From contig QRDG01000524.1 in NCBI GenBank assembly GCA_012064385.1, positions 461,094 to 525,093 of the forward strand: a stretch of 64,000 bases of DNA, read 5' to 3'. The notes beneath the pieces were generated by a model. That model was not told the DNA's origin. It was given only the letters and a program-made list of their open reading frames with translations, and ran no database searches. The stretch comes from Puccinellia tenuiflora (lineage: Eukaryota; Streptophyta; Magnoliopsida; Poales; Poaceae). A program made the position numbers and the translations under genes. This document shows positions 24,709 to 35,614 of this stretch, one piece after another. How positions within the stretch are numbered: position 1 is the stretch's first letter; the number at the start of each line of letters is the position of its first letter.

Positions 24709-25599
24709 TCAGGCGGAGGGCGCGCGTTTGAGGACCATCCAGGCGTTGAAGAAGTCGCGCACCGCGGCGTCTTGCATCCGTTCCACCGCGCGCTGGGCCT
24801 CGAGGACGTCGCGCCTGGCGTCGCCGACGAGCCGCCTCGCCACCGAAACCCACTCGCTGGAGCGCGGGGACCCAGTTGACTGCAAGCGGAGGAAGTCCTC
24901 GGCCGCGGCGGTGGCCGACGCCGCGGAGCCCAGGCTCTGCAGCGCGTCGTGCGCGTTGGCGAGGAAGGCGGCCCGGTCCGGGTCGTCTTCGCGGCGGAGG
25001 AGGAGGCCGAGGGGCGCTGCGCACTGGGCCAGGACGTGGCCGGCCTCGCCGTGGAGCGCGACGAGGCGCGTGATCTCGCGGTGGGCGGCGGCGAGGGGCC
25101 CGTCGGGGCCGAGCGCGGCGACGAGGAGGTCGGCCCGGTGGTCGGAACCGGCGTCGTTGATCAGCGTGTCGAGGACGCGCTCGTCGTCCCGGGAAATCTC
25201 GATCTCGTCGCCCTCGACGCCATCGAGGGTGTCAGAGCCGAAGATGCGATGGCCGCCACTGGTGGGGTGGAAGGGGATCCCGAAGCGGTAGCTCTGCTCG
25301 GCGCGCTCGCCGTCGACGGCGGTGAACATGGGGGTGCTGATGGTGTGCTCGAGGCCGCAGGTGGTGGGCAGGAGGACCTCGAAGTCGTAGCCGTGCTCGG
25401 ACGCCTCGGAGCCGGAGCCGGAGCCGCCCGTGGTGGCGCTCGAGGGAGACTCGACGTCCTCGGCTCCCCAGATGTCCTCGCCGAGCAGCTTGCAGGCGTC
25501 GGCGATGCTGGCGAGGACTCCCTGGGAGGTGCCGACGAGCAGGAGAGTTTCCGGCACCGTCAGCGCCGCGTCCATCCAGAGACGCTTCTCCTCCCCCAT
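24709..25599 (-). CDS. Family A gene, copy 2: uncharacterised 296-residue protein
   Basis: Intact single-exon frame starting MGEEKRLWMD, highly similar over its whole length to copy 1 at 4617-5522. Differences are scattered substitutions, a shorter Gly/Ser spacer and a few residues lost near SPRSSEW. The C-terminal motif (RAVERM...DFFNAWMVLK) is unchanged. That both copies stay open although neighbouring pieces of the same duplication are broken suggests coding constraint on both, but a substitution-rate test is needed. Function unknown; no targeting signal or membrane segment seen. Confidence 0.75.
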   Translation of the reverse strand: MGEEKRLWMDAALTVPETLLLVGTSQGVLASIADACKLLGEDIWGAEDVESPSSATTGGSGSGSEASEHGYDFEVLLPTTCGLEHTISTPMFTAVDGERAEQSYRFGIPFHPTSGGHRIFGSDTLDGVEGDEIEISRDDERVLDTLINDAGSDHRADLLVAALGPDGPLAAAHREITRLVALHGEAGHVLAQCAAPLGLLLRREDDPDRAAFLANAHDALQSLGSAASATAAAEDFLRLQSTGSPRSSEWVSVARRLVGDARRDVLEAQRAVERMQDAAVRDFFNAWMVLKRAPSA

Positions 25600-25916
25600 T
25601 GCAACCGGTGCAGCTCTCGGTCGGATCTCCCTCTCTCTCGTTCTCTGCTGTGTGTAATGGCGGTGGATGAGCCGAATGTAGAAAGGGGATTATTTATAAG
25701 AACGCGAGACGTGACGGCCGTCGGGGCAGAAGACAGGCGAGACTCTGTTCGTCTACGCCGGCGCGGCGAGGTGGTTAGTTGGTTTTCTCGGAAGTAAACC
25801 ATTACGGGAGTGGGACCCCACGACAATACTACCGGGTACTTTCTTCTGTGTGGACCCCACCCTTGAGTTCCGCTTGCCATGCTGGCAGTGCACGTGCGGC
25901 TCCATCGGCTCGAAAC
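25600..25916 (-). promoter_or_regulatory. Promoter of family A copy 2
   Basis: TATA box (on minus cttataaata, near 25691-25700) about 95 bp before the ATG and a ga-rich leader, as in copy 1. The upstream part is shared with units A and B up to ctaaacgagcaccc. Unlike unit A it has no Harbinger insertion, so the two paralogues differ in upstream context. Confidence 0.6.
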
Positions 25917-26892
25917 TAAACGAGCACCCTCGTCTACCTTTTCATCGGTTCGTTTTATAAATTTTGATGAAAAATATCTTTATCAATAACATATGTGTGG
26001 ATTAATGTTTTCTTTGAGCTTGCCATTTTAAGAAGAAAAAAGGACAAATGCCTAACACAAAGAACATAATTCTCGTCAAGAAAAAGATATAAGAAAACGT
26101 AGAAACAAAAAATACAAATAAAATCTAATCCTTGTAAAACTTAAAAACTTACTTCCACGTTTTGCATGATGAGTCCATCAATGCACTTTTCACTCTCTTG
26201 GGTAAATCTCAGACGGCTAAAAAAAAGGGGTCAAGTTTATATCCTTATGCTGCAAGCATAGAAAAACAAAAATTATCTGTCACATAAAACTGGACAGCTC
26301 AATATATTGAGATGTTGCATCACCGACGGATACATCGCCTGCAAGAACAACGACTTGGAAGAAGAAGGACGCAGGGCGAGAGGCAGACTAAATCCCAAAT
26401 CCCCAAAGAAGGAGGACGACTCGCGATTTCCACGGTCCTTGAGTGCCACGGATGAGGCTCTTTCTGCCCGACTTGTGTGTCCGCGGCATTGCCCCACTGG
26501 CCAACGGTTTGTTGGGGACGGAGTGTCATACGCGCGCGCATTGCAGCTATTGTGAACTTCTCAATGAGACGGTCATGTTGCCTCACGATCAACTGGAGAA
26601 ACAAAACCGGCCGCGACGCAAACAGGGTAAAAGGCAAGTCGAGGCAGTGTATGTAGGTGTATGATGTATTTATTTTTGTACATCGAGTAAACTCATATCT
26701 GGTACTTTTTTTTGCAATCGAGTACGGGCGCACAACGCGATAGTTCCCACGTATGGGGACTCCGCCCGTTGGCACACTCCCCGTCTCCTTTTGTTCTACT
26801 CCCCTCCCTCCTCTCCCCTTCCAAACCAGTGTCCCCCAATTCCACGGTGAGAAAGGCGGCCATAGCAGCGAGAAGTGAAGCCGCGCTGAGCC
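25917..26892. repeat. Unit C spacer
   Basis: Third copy of the spacer, colinear with 6953-7976 and 10809-11804. No conserved frame. Confidence 0.65.
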
Positions 26893-27411
26893 CAGGGCTG
26901 GCCCATAGGCCGGGCAGCCAGCGAAGGGAAGGACCGAAAATGGTAAAAAAAAAAATAGTAATATCCACTACACAAAAAATTACTATTTAATACTCTATGA
27001 GTAAATTAAAGTACGGATGACTTTTTCTATCAACAACGTACAAATTTGACTATGATTTTCACTTATATTATATTGAAAATTAAGATCACAATTTTTTTAC
27101 AAAACGAATGATGCCATTTATACAAGGTAATTCATACACTTCATATAATATGAACAAACTAATATGACTAATAGCACAGGTCTCCGTAAAGTTGTAAGAC
27201 CATGTATGGGGGCTGACGCATGTTCACTTGATATTCTCTTTCTGATGGAAGGATTGCAGATTTTATGAAATCTACATAAACTGGTAGAAGCACATGGCAT
27301 ATGATATAATAAAATTTACATATGTAAAATAGTATAATACACTCTATTTAATATCCATTGGTGATTATTGTAAGTAATGTCGTTTTAATATTAGGTATAA
27401 TGTATGCACAC

Positions 27412-27822
27412 TCCTCTGTTTTTCGAATGCAGCTTTAGCCAAAGCTTCTGGTGGGCGATTGGCTTTGATTGGAATACATACTATGACATCAATAATATGA
27501 TTCAAGAAGCCAAGAAGAGATACACCATCAATTTCCTTATGGAGATTCTGATTACAGGATGCTGGAGTATCTGGGATCAAAGAAATGATGCCATTTTCAA
27601 TGACAATGCTCCCTCCATTCAGAGATGTATCATTAGATTTAAATCATTTTTTCAACTCTCTATGCATAGAGCAAAACCCAGTCTTAAGGAGGGTATGCAA
27701 TCATGGCTAGATACTTTATGAGATATTCTCTATGTACCCATTTTGTAATCTATACGTATCCCTTTATTAATAAAATTTGACACAGTAGGGAGCTTTCCCT
27801 ACTGTATTTGTGTAAAAAAAAA
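27412..27822 (+). mobile_element. 5'-truncated LINE, C-terminal zinc-binding end and tail
   Basis: The encoded piece contains LFFECSFSQSFWW and CWSIWDQRNDAIFN, characteristic of the zf-RVT end of plant LINE reverse transcriptase proteins, followed by a 3' UTR and poly(A). Units A and B read gcacactttgct uninterrupted at this point, while unit C is split after gcacac, giving an empty-site comparison. The duplicated target is at most about 4 bp (acac). Confidence 0.8.
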
Positions 27823-27998
27823 CACTTTGCTACATTCTACTTTGCTAGACACTTTTTACGACGAAAAAGTAATGGCATTGGCTCCGTTTATATTTTAAAA
27901 GTATTTAAAAATTTACATACTCATACGCTAGAAAGCGCTATTAAGACTTAGAGATTGTACTCTTTACTTATCTTCACCATAAGCACATATAAATTATA

Positions 27999-28269
27999 CT
28001 CCCTCTATTCCTTGATATAAGGTGCCTAATGTTTTGAGAAAAATTTCAAAATATAAGGTGTATTACGATTTATGGACAATTGTACCCATTCACAAATGAG
28101 TCGAAATATGGAACTGGGCTATTTGAAGGATTGTTCTCAATTTGTGGCCATTAGGGACTCCTATCTCTCGATTTTTTTCATGAGAAAATAAGTCCACCAA
28201 ATGTAAAATACTGATATCTTAATATCCATGCCAAAACCATAGACACCTTATATCAAGGAACAGAGGGAG
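27999..28269. mobile_element. Stowaway-type MITE
   Basis: 271 bp with long terminal inverted repeats starting ctccctctattccttgat and ending in its near-complement; TA at 27997-27998 and 28270-28271. Absent from units A and B, which read through at an AT-rich tatata site. The terminal CTCCCTC and TA target are diagnostic of Tc1/mariner Stowaway MITEs. Confidence 0.9.
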
Positions 28270-28524
28270 TATATATTATGGGTTGTAGAAAAAATAATTT
28301 TGGAACAAACTCCTTGTCTTTCAATAATATTCAGTACAAACAAAATAATAATTAATATTTAATTATATCGTCAGCTATGTGGTTAACTTATGCAAAAACA
28401 GAAAATTACGCTTGTAATAATATAATGTGCTAAAAAATTAGAGGAGTATAAAAGTTTAGTATAAATTTTATTATTTTAATTTGTCCCTGGCACAATTTTT
28501 CATTGGACCAGCCCTGGCCGAGCC

Positions 28525-28850
28525 ATGGACACATGATCGCGCTTGCGCTTGAGGTCCTGGAGGTTGTAGGGTACGGATATAACTGCTTTTGACATCGCCT
28601 GCGGCTACACCTCCCCACTCTGGCGCAGCTGGATGGCCTTGGCGGAGCTGGATGGCCATGGCGGAGGAGTTTGCACACGCTGCCCACATGGAGGTGTCCC
28701 CCGCCCTCGACGCTGTCCTCCGCATGCACGCATGAAGAATGAGTTATGCCTTCGGGTTTTCGGCGCATGGAATATTCTCTAGACCCTCGAGTGCGACAAA
28801 TGGTTGCGCCTGGATTGCCCTCAAGGGAGTCTCCCAGTGACCGTGCCTGA
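28525..28850 (+). pseudogene. Family B pseudogene (unit C)
   Basis: ATGGACACATGATCG corresponds to the family B start, then a stop follows. Downstream, SPLWRSWMA-, MAEEFAHAAHMEV- and ALDAVLRMH-like stretches match residues about 150-185 of the intact protein. A 19-bp tandem duplication (ttggcggagctggatggcc-type) and several frame changes break it. The same large N-terminal deletion as in unit B is present, so units B and C share a deletion that unit A lacks. Confidence 0.75.
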
Positions 28851-29136
28851 GTAAGATGTTTGCAACCGTTTTTGAATTCATTATTTCCGTTCTTCCCCAA
28901 TTTTGATGCTTCAGCACTTTTGACAACTAATGTTATCTGTTGAACAATTATGCAGTTTGGAGTCATAATCTAGATTTTAGGTTCTATTAGCGCTTGTAGT
29001 TCGTTGAACTTGGTGTTCGGAACCATTACGCGTGAACTTGAAGTCATTCCTTCTTTAAGAATGATTTAGCGCAAACCCTGAAGAGGACTATTCTGAAGTT
29101 ATCAGTTCACATGCTTGGCTAGTTTTAGATGCAGCT

Positions 29137-29188
<52 letters not shown>

Positions 29189-29202
29189 ATTGTTCCTGAC
29201 AT
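28851..29202. other. Intergenic with (TC)n microsatellite at 29139-29185
   Basis: A 47-bp uninterrupted TC run lies 17 bp before the copia LTR. The rest of the stretch shows no recognised feature; it may belong to the LINE piece seen after the copia, but that could not be shown. Confidence 0.6.
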
Positions 29203-29333
29203 TGTTAGAAAACGGTCTGTATACGTGTATGCGTATGCATTGTACAATGTATTGTAACCTGCCATGTATATAAATAGAAGAGGTGGGGATCGATTGATCC
29301 ATCCACGAAAACCCTAAACACTAGTTTTTTACT
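29203..29333 (+). repeat. 5' LTR of copia 1
   Basis: 131 bp, begins tgttagaaaacgg and ends gttttttact. Contains tatataaatag (near 29268), a probable TATA box. Identical to the 3' LTR. Confidence 0.93.
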
Positions 29334-29406
29334 TGGTATCAGAGCCTACCCAGCCGCCGTGAGTCTCCTCCTCCTCGACGCGATCTGCAAGCCGCCGCCT
29401 CCCTCG

Positions 29407-32400
29407 ATGGGATCGTCGAGTGCTGCCATGCAGCTCGTCGTCATCGGGCCGGTTGTTCCGCCCCCCGCTCCGACGGCTGCCACCACGGTGCCCACGGTCA
29501 GTCTCCGCCTCGACCGCACCAACTTCGCCTTGTGGCGCGCTCTCATCCTCACCAATCTCTCCGGAGCCTCTCTCCATGGCTACCTCGACGGAACAGTAGC
29601 CGCGCCAGCCCTCACCATCACTGAGGGCAAAGGCGCCGCCGCCAAGCAGGTGGCCAACCCCGCGTACGCTACGTGGTGGACTCAGGACCAAAAGGTCCAG
29701 GGCGTGCTCCTCTCCTCCATGACCGAGGAGATCGCGAGCCAGCTCCTCGGCTGCAAGACAGCGGCCGCGGTGTGGACGGCGATTCACACCATGTACTCTG
29801 CGCAGAGCCGTGCTGGAGTCCGGCACATTCGTCGCCAAATCCAGGCGCTGCGCAAGGGCGATTCTTCCGTGAGCGAGTATATGCACAAGGTGCAGGCCCT
29901 GGCAGATTCCATGGCCACCGCGGGATCGCCTCTCAGCGATGATGAACTCATCGACTACATGCTCACCGGCCTCGGCTCCACCTTCAACCCAATCGCTGCC
30001 TCCCTGAACACGCTCACGCTCACCAGGGCAGTCACCGTGGCCGAGTTCTACTCCATGGTCCTCAATTACGAAGGACTGCAGGTGTCGCAGATGGCCGAGG
30101 GCGAGGACTGGACCTCGTCCGCCAACGCCGCTGCTCGCGGCGGTGCTCCCTGGCAGCCGCGCGCCCCCTCGCCCACCTAGTCCGGTGGCTCTCATGGTGG
30201 AGGACGCCAGGGCTATGGCGGCAACGGCGGTGGAGGAGGCTACCCCCCGCCGGCTGGTGCTACTTCCCAGCCCTACGGACCGCCTGCAGGCGGCAACGGC
30301 AACCGTGGCAACTACGGTAGCAACGGCGGCGGCGGTAACTATGGTGGTAACGGCGGTGGTGGTAACCGCGGCCAGCGCCGGCGTCAGCGCCCGCAGTGCC
30401 AGATTTGTGGCTATTGGGGCCACATCGCCGCGGACTGTCGGAACTGTTTCAACCCCGACTTCGTGCGCGGCAACAACAACAACAATCCGCAGCGTGCTGG
30501 AAACTCGGCATCGACTAGCTCTCCACCCTGGATGATGGACACATGGGCGACTGATCATCTTACCAATGATCTCCAGCGGCTCCATATGCAGGAGCGCTAT
30601 GGTGGGACGGATCAGGTTCAGGTGGCCAACGGTGCAGGTTTGTCTATTGCTCAGATTGGTCACTCCTCCTTAGCCTGTTCACAACTAAAACTGAATAATA
30701 TCCTCCACGTCCCGCATATTAGTCAGAATCTACTCTCCGTTTATCGTCTTGTCTGTGATAATAATGTGTTTGTTGAGTTTCACGAAGATTTTTTCTGTGT
30801 TAAGGACAAGGCCTCCCGGAAAATTCTGCTGCTCGGTAGAAGCCATGGTGGCCTCTACCCCGTTCCGTTCAGCCGTGCGTCACCATCATCCACACGTCGT
30901 GCTCTCTCCGGTCCCAAGACTTCATCGTCTCAGTGGCATCAGCGTCTAGGTCATCCCACAAATAATGTAGTGCAAACTATAGTTAAGAACCATGATTTAT
31001 CTTGTCCCTCAGTTAGTCCACCTTTGGTTTGTGATGCTTGTCAGTGTGCCAAAAGTCATCAACTATCATATACTTTGTCTCACTGTGTTTCCACTATGCC
31101 TCTTGAGCTTATTCACTCTGATGTTTGGGGTCCTGCCATTGCCTCCTCCGGTGGTTTTAAGTATTATGTTAGCTTCATTGATGATTACTCTCGTTTTTGC
31201 TGGATTTATCTCCTCAAACACAAGTCTGATGTCGAGCGGGTGTTTTATGCTTTTCAGGCTCATGTTGAGCTTCTCTTAAACGCCAAAATTAAAGCTGTCC
31301 AGTCTGACTGGGGCAGTGAATATCATAAGCTCCATCAGTATTTTCAGCGCACAGGAGTCTCACACCGTGTCTCCTGTCCTCACACATCCCAGCAAAACGG
31401 CATCGCTGAGCGCAAACACCGTCATTTGGTAGAGACCGGTCTGGCTTTACTCGCCCACTCCTCCCTCCCTTTACGTTTTTGGGATGAGGCTTTTCTGACC
31501 GCCTGCTACTTGATAAATCGCATGCCTACACCTGTTCTTAACAAGGAGACTCCTCTCTTCCGCCTTCTCAAAATTCAGCCAAATTATGAGTTTCTCCGTA
31601 TTTTTGGCTGCGCATGTTGGCCGAGTCTTCGCAAGTATAATGCGCACAAACTCGAGTTTAGATCTAAGATGTGTGTCTTCTTAGGATACAGCCCTATGCA
31701 CAAGGGTTACAAGTGTCTCGATCGCTCCACGGGTCGCATATACATTTCCCGTGATGTTGTTTTCGACGAGTCGGTATTTCCGTTTGCTACTCCCGACGTT
31801 ACTGTTGACATCCCTACACTCCGCGAGGCCATTAATTTTCCCGTGTCCGAACCGGCTACGAGTGCTCATGTGCGCAATTATGACTTATCGTACCTGACCA
31901 CTAATCCATCTGTTCCAGTTGTTGTGTCTCCTGTGCAGGTTGCTGCTGAGATTGCTGTCCAGCCCTCGCCTGCCGTGGACGTGCATGCACGCGAGGCTGC
32001 GATCGACGTGCATGTTCCCGCCTCGGGATCGGTGCCCCCCATGCAGCCGATCGACGTCGCTGCTCCTTGCGCGACCCCTGGATCCCGTGCGCCCGGCTCG
32101 CGCGTGGCTCCGTGTGCGGCTCCTCCGTCGCCGGCTGGTCCGTCGCCTGTCCAGCCCGATGGGCCGCCAACACCGGCGTCTTCGCCGCCTGTCAGCCCCT
32201 CCGCTGATGCATCATCTGCCCCGGCTTCGTCTTCGCCTCAGCCGGGTCACGGTATGGTCACTCGTTTGCGTGACAACACCCGTCGTGAGAAGATCTACAC
32301 CGACGGACATGTGCGATATGATCCGCGTCGCCGTGCTCTATTTGCAGCCCCCGTGTCTCATCAGGATGCTCTCCGCGAACCGGCATGGCGTGCAGCGATG

Positions 32401-33891
32401 TCTGATGAGTTCTCAGCTCTCTCTCAGACCCGCACCTGGACCTTGGTTCCTCGACCGCCTGGCACTAACATTGTTGGCAGTAAGTGGGTGTTCAAAACCA
32501 AGCATCGTCCGAATGGTTCAGTTGAGAAACACAAAGCTCGTCTTGTGGCCAGGGGATTTACTCAGCAACATGGCATTGATTACGGTGACACTTTTAGCCC
32601 GGTCGTCAAACCAGCCACTATTCGTTTGGTTCTCTCTCTTGCTATTTCCCGAGGCTGGACACTTCGTCAGGTGGATGTGAGTAATGCTTTTCTCCACGGT
32701 TTCTTGACGGAAGATGTCTATATGCAGCAGCCTCCGGGTTTTGAGGATCCTCGTTATCCCTCTCATGTGTGCAAGTTGCAACGTGTTATCTATGGCCTGA
32801 AACAGTCTCCTCGTGCCTGGTATGCTCGCTTGAGCGCTTGACTTTTTCAGCTGGGGTTTGTTCCTTCCAGAGCCGACACCTCTCTGTTCATCTACCACCA
32901 CCGTGACGTTCAGGTGTTTATGTTGGTATATGTCGATGATATTGTTATTGCTGGTTCCACTGCTGCTATTGTTGAGGGTCTTGTTCGCTCTCTCTCTGCC
33001 ACTTTTCCTATCAAGGATCTTGGTGTGCTGCAATACTTCCTTGGATTGGAAGCGTCGCACAATTCAGGGGGGATGACTCTTATACAACGCAAGTATGCGC
33101 AGGATTTATTGCTTCGGGTGAACATGGAGAATTGTAACCCCACTTCCACTCCTATGGTCCCCACCAAGCAGCTTGCTCGAGATACTGGTGCTCTTCTTGG
33201 TCCAGAGGATTCTTTCAGATATCGGAGTGTGGTCGGCAGTTTGCAGTATTTGACTCTCACACGTCCGGATATATCCTTTGCTGTCAACAAGGTTTGTCAG
33301 TTTTTGTCTCAACCTACAGAGGTGCATTGGGAGGCAGTGAAACGCATTCTGCGATATGTTAAAGGGACCTTGGATACCGGCCTTCGCATTAGGAGATCTT
33401 TGCAGCAGCATGTTAGTATATTTACTGATGCAGATTGGGCCGGAGATGTTGATGATCGACGCTCTACGAGTGGTTTTGCCGTGTTTGTGGGTCCGAACCT
33501 CGTGTCTTGGAGTTCGAAGAAACAGCCCACGGTTTCCAGATCCAGCACTGAAGCAGAGTATAAGGCTCTTGCAAATGGAGCAGCCGAAGCTATGTGGGTT
33601 AGTTCTTTGCTTAGAGAACTCGGTGTTACTCCGCGGCAAGCTCCGGTCCTATGGTGTGATAATTTGGGTGCTACCTACCTAACGGCGAATCCAGTCTTCC
33701 ATGCTAGAACCAAGCACATTGAGATCGATTTCCATTTTGTGCGAGAGCAGGTGGCTGATGGCGCTCTGGTGGTAAGGTTTATCTCTTCTAATGATCAGCT
33801 GGCTGACATATTTACTAAGCCAGCGACTCGGCAGATGTTAGACCGTTTTAGAACCAATCTAAACCTTGTATGTAATAGTAGTTTAGATTGA
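29407..33891 (+). pseudogene. Copia 1 gag-pol polyprotein with two in-frame stops
   Basis: One frame from ATG 29407 to TGA 33889-33891, broken by TAG at 30178-30180 (after Gag, before the zinc knuckle) and TGA at 32839-32841 (inside reverse transcriptase). Order: Gag; a Gly/Asn-rich stretch; zinc knuckle CQICGYWGHIAADC; protease; HQRLGHP pre-integrase; integrase with HSDVWGP, QSDWGSEY and NGIAERKH; reverse transcriptase with YVDDIVIAG; RNase H. The protease motif reads Asp-Thr-Trp (Trp codon 30544-30546) where copia proteins have Asp-Ser/Thr-Gly, so the enzyme is probably dead. The element could not have supplied its own proteins in this form. Confidence 0.93.
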
Positions 33892-33898
33892 GGGGGAG

Positions 33899-34029
33899 TG
33901 TTAGAAAACGGTCTGTATACGTGTATGCGTATGCATTGTACAATGTATTGTAACCTGCCATGTATATAAATAGAAGAGGTGGGGATCGATTGATCCATCC
34001 ACGAAAACCCTAAACACTAGTTTTTTACT
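33899..34029 (+). repeat. 3' LTR of copia 1
   Basis: Identical to the 5' LTR; followed by the target duplication gacat. Confidence 0.93.
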
Positions 34030-34330
34030 GACATGACTGGTCTGCTGTTCCCGATGCTATTTCTACTTCTGAACCTGGTGGTGTCATTGAGGTTTGTGCA
34101 CAGGTGCTTGCTGGTACACCAGACCCTCTCGATGCCCTTCCGGACCCCGCTGGGTTGGGAGATGAGTTTGGTGTTGTTTCCACTGGTTCCCTTCTTGGTA
34201 AAATAGAAGTTTGCAAGTCTATGAGTTTCTTTTATGCTTAATTTTAGTTTTGAATGTCAGGGGGTTGAATAACCTTGCCATGCTTCAAGTAGTTCTTAAT
34301 TTGAATCCAGATCATCGGGTGTAAGTTGTC
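34030..34330 (+). mobile_element. LINE fragment, start of endonuclease region
   Basis: After the copia the sequence encodes an acidic stretch and then LNVRGLNNLA, which resembles the opening (W)NVRGLN of the AP endonuclease domain in plant LINE ORF2. The similarity is short and soon broken. The copia probably landed in or beside this LINE remnant. Confidence 0.5.
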
Positions 34331-34751
34331 TATAGACATAACGTGTTTTTTCCAAATTTTTATTGCTACCCTTTGTGTCATTCTTTATCTAGACTAGAGA
34401 ACTAATGATGAATGATTCTCTTATACACATGTGAAATCCAAGGATGTTTGGATTGAAAGAGTTGCTTCAAACAAGATAGGACGGGGTCACCATATAAGTC
34501 CTCTTCTCTGATGCTTTAGTTCTCTTCTCTAATGTCTTATAGCAGGGCCTGGTTTAAAAAAGGTCTAAGAAATAGAGGTATTACATGTTAAAGGTGTATC
34601 AGCACATTTCATGGAAGATCTCAAAATTTGCACTCAATTGACTTGATCATGTGAAGACTCTAGAATGGCAAGTAGAGCTCAATCTAAAGAAATGGTGCAA
34701 TGTGTAAATGAGTTTTTGACTTTGTAGATCAGCTGCTAGCCTAGCAAGTTT
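34331..34751. other. Intergenic, nothing recognised
   Basis: AT-rich; no conserved frame or boundary seen. Confidence 0.35.
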
Positions 34752-35614
34752 ACTCTGTCCCCTTCCTCTCCAAGAAAACCAACTAACCACCTAGGATGAC
34801 GTCATCTGACTGAGAGTTAACTTATTTTTAGCCAGCTGAGCGTTATATAGACCAAATGCCAAGCATTAGTCAGGTAAAAAAAATCTCTCTGAACCAAACA
34901 GTTGTTTACACTCATACAATCCCATTCTAGCAAGCTATTAAAAGCTAGTTAGAGAAGACAATAACTACCAAATGGAGGCTAGGGATCCAATTAATCCATG
35001 GAAATGGGGGAATATAAATTTCGGGACAAATTGTCTATGAACACAAGAAATTTACTTATGTGTTCCTAGTTTTAGATCCTACTGGTTAATTACACGTTGC
35101 CTCGACAGAAGGGCATCGATCTAGTCTTAGCACGAACAAGCGAAAGCAACATAGCGATAAAACTGATGCTTCAGAAAAAATCATGTGCTCACACGTTTGA
35201 ATAGAGCTCACCATCCCCCCGACCAATAAATCCGGCGAGTTTGTGCAGGTGGGAGGGCGTAGAAGGCACGGAAGCGGACGACGCTAGGGGTTCGGAGATC
35301 ACCGGGCCACGGTCGGCAGAGTTTTTCTTCGCGACAGAGTTTTTCTTTTTCACGGCAAAGGTATGAATGGATCATGGAAGACATAACCCTACTTGGGCTG
35401 GGTCTCATCAAGCGCCCATGAGCTGAACCGAAGAAGGAAGTCGCATGGATCCCACTTGTCACTGAGAAAGCGTGTTTAGAATCCGCATATTCTCGGATGA
35501 TTTGTTTCTAGGGGCGGACCTAGAGCATAAATGATCCGGTGACTACTGACTAGAATGGCACACTGCATGAGAGGGTTATGCAAGGTGGGAGCATTCTAGT
35601 ACAACAGCCTGTAA
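34752..35614 (-). pseudogene. Inverted, internally deleted copy of the TIM14 - family A segment
   Basis: Reading minus from 35614: TIM14 promoter, leader, ATG (35214-35212) with its gtgagc donor, and intron 1 down to about 34857 (matching 481 to about 1334). Then, after a short gap, a scrap of the family A promoter follows (34752-34795, ttggttttcttggagagg on minus). TIM14 exons 2-3 and the A coding region are missing, so the two ends of the segment are fused. No protein beyond the initiator Met can come from this copy, but its promoter is recognisable. Confidence 0.8.

Larger units (their letters stand above)
26893..28516. mobile_element. hAT non-autonomous element, unit C copy, carrying two later insertions
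   Basis: Starts cagggctggcccatagg and ends accagccctg; the flanks gctgagcc (26885-26892) and gccgagcc (28517-28524) match at 7 of 8 bases. Without the LINE tail (27412-27822) and Stowaway (27999-28271) it is about the length of the unit B copy. Confidence 0.8.
29203..34029 (+). mobile_element. Ty1/copia retrotransposon 1, identical LTRs, TSD GACAT
   Basis: 5' LTR 29203-29333 and 3' LTR 33899-34029 are 131 bp each and identical base for base as read. Flanks are gacat at 29198-29202 and 34030-34034. The primer-binding site tggtatcagagcc (from 29334) complements initiator Met tRNA, and a purine tract gagggggag precedes the 3' LTR. LTR ends are TG and CT rather than the canonical TG and CA. It carries one gag-pol frame with two stop codons. 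Identical LTRs point to a very recent insertion. Confidence 0.95.

Noticed and set aside
29139..29185. TC-run as a regulatory GAGA element for the copia
   Set aside because: It lies outside the element, before the target duplication; simplest explanation is a microsatellite.
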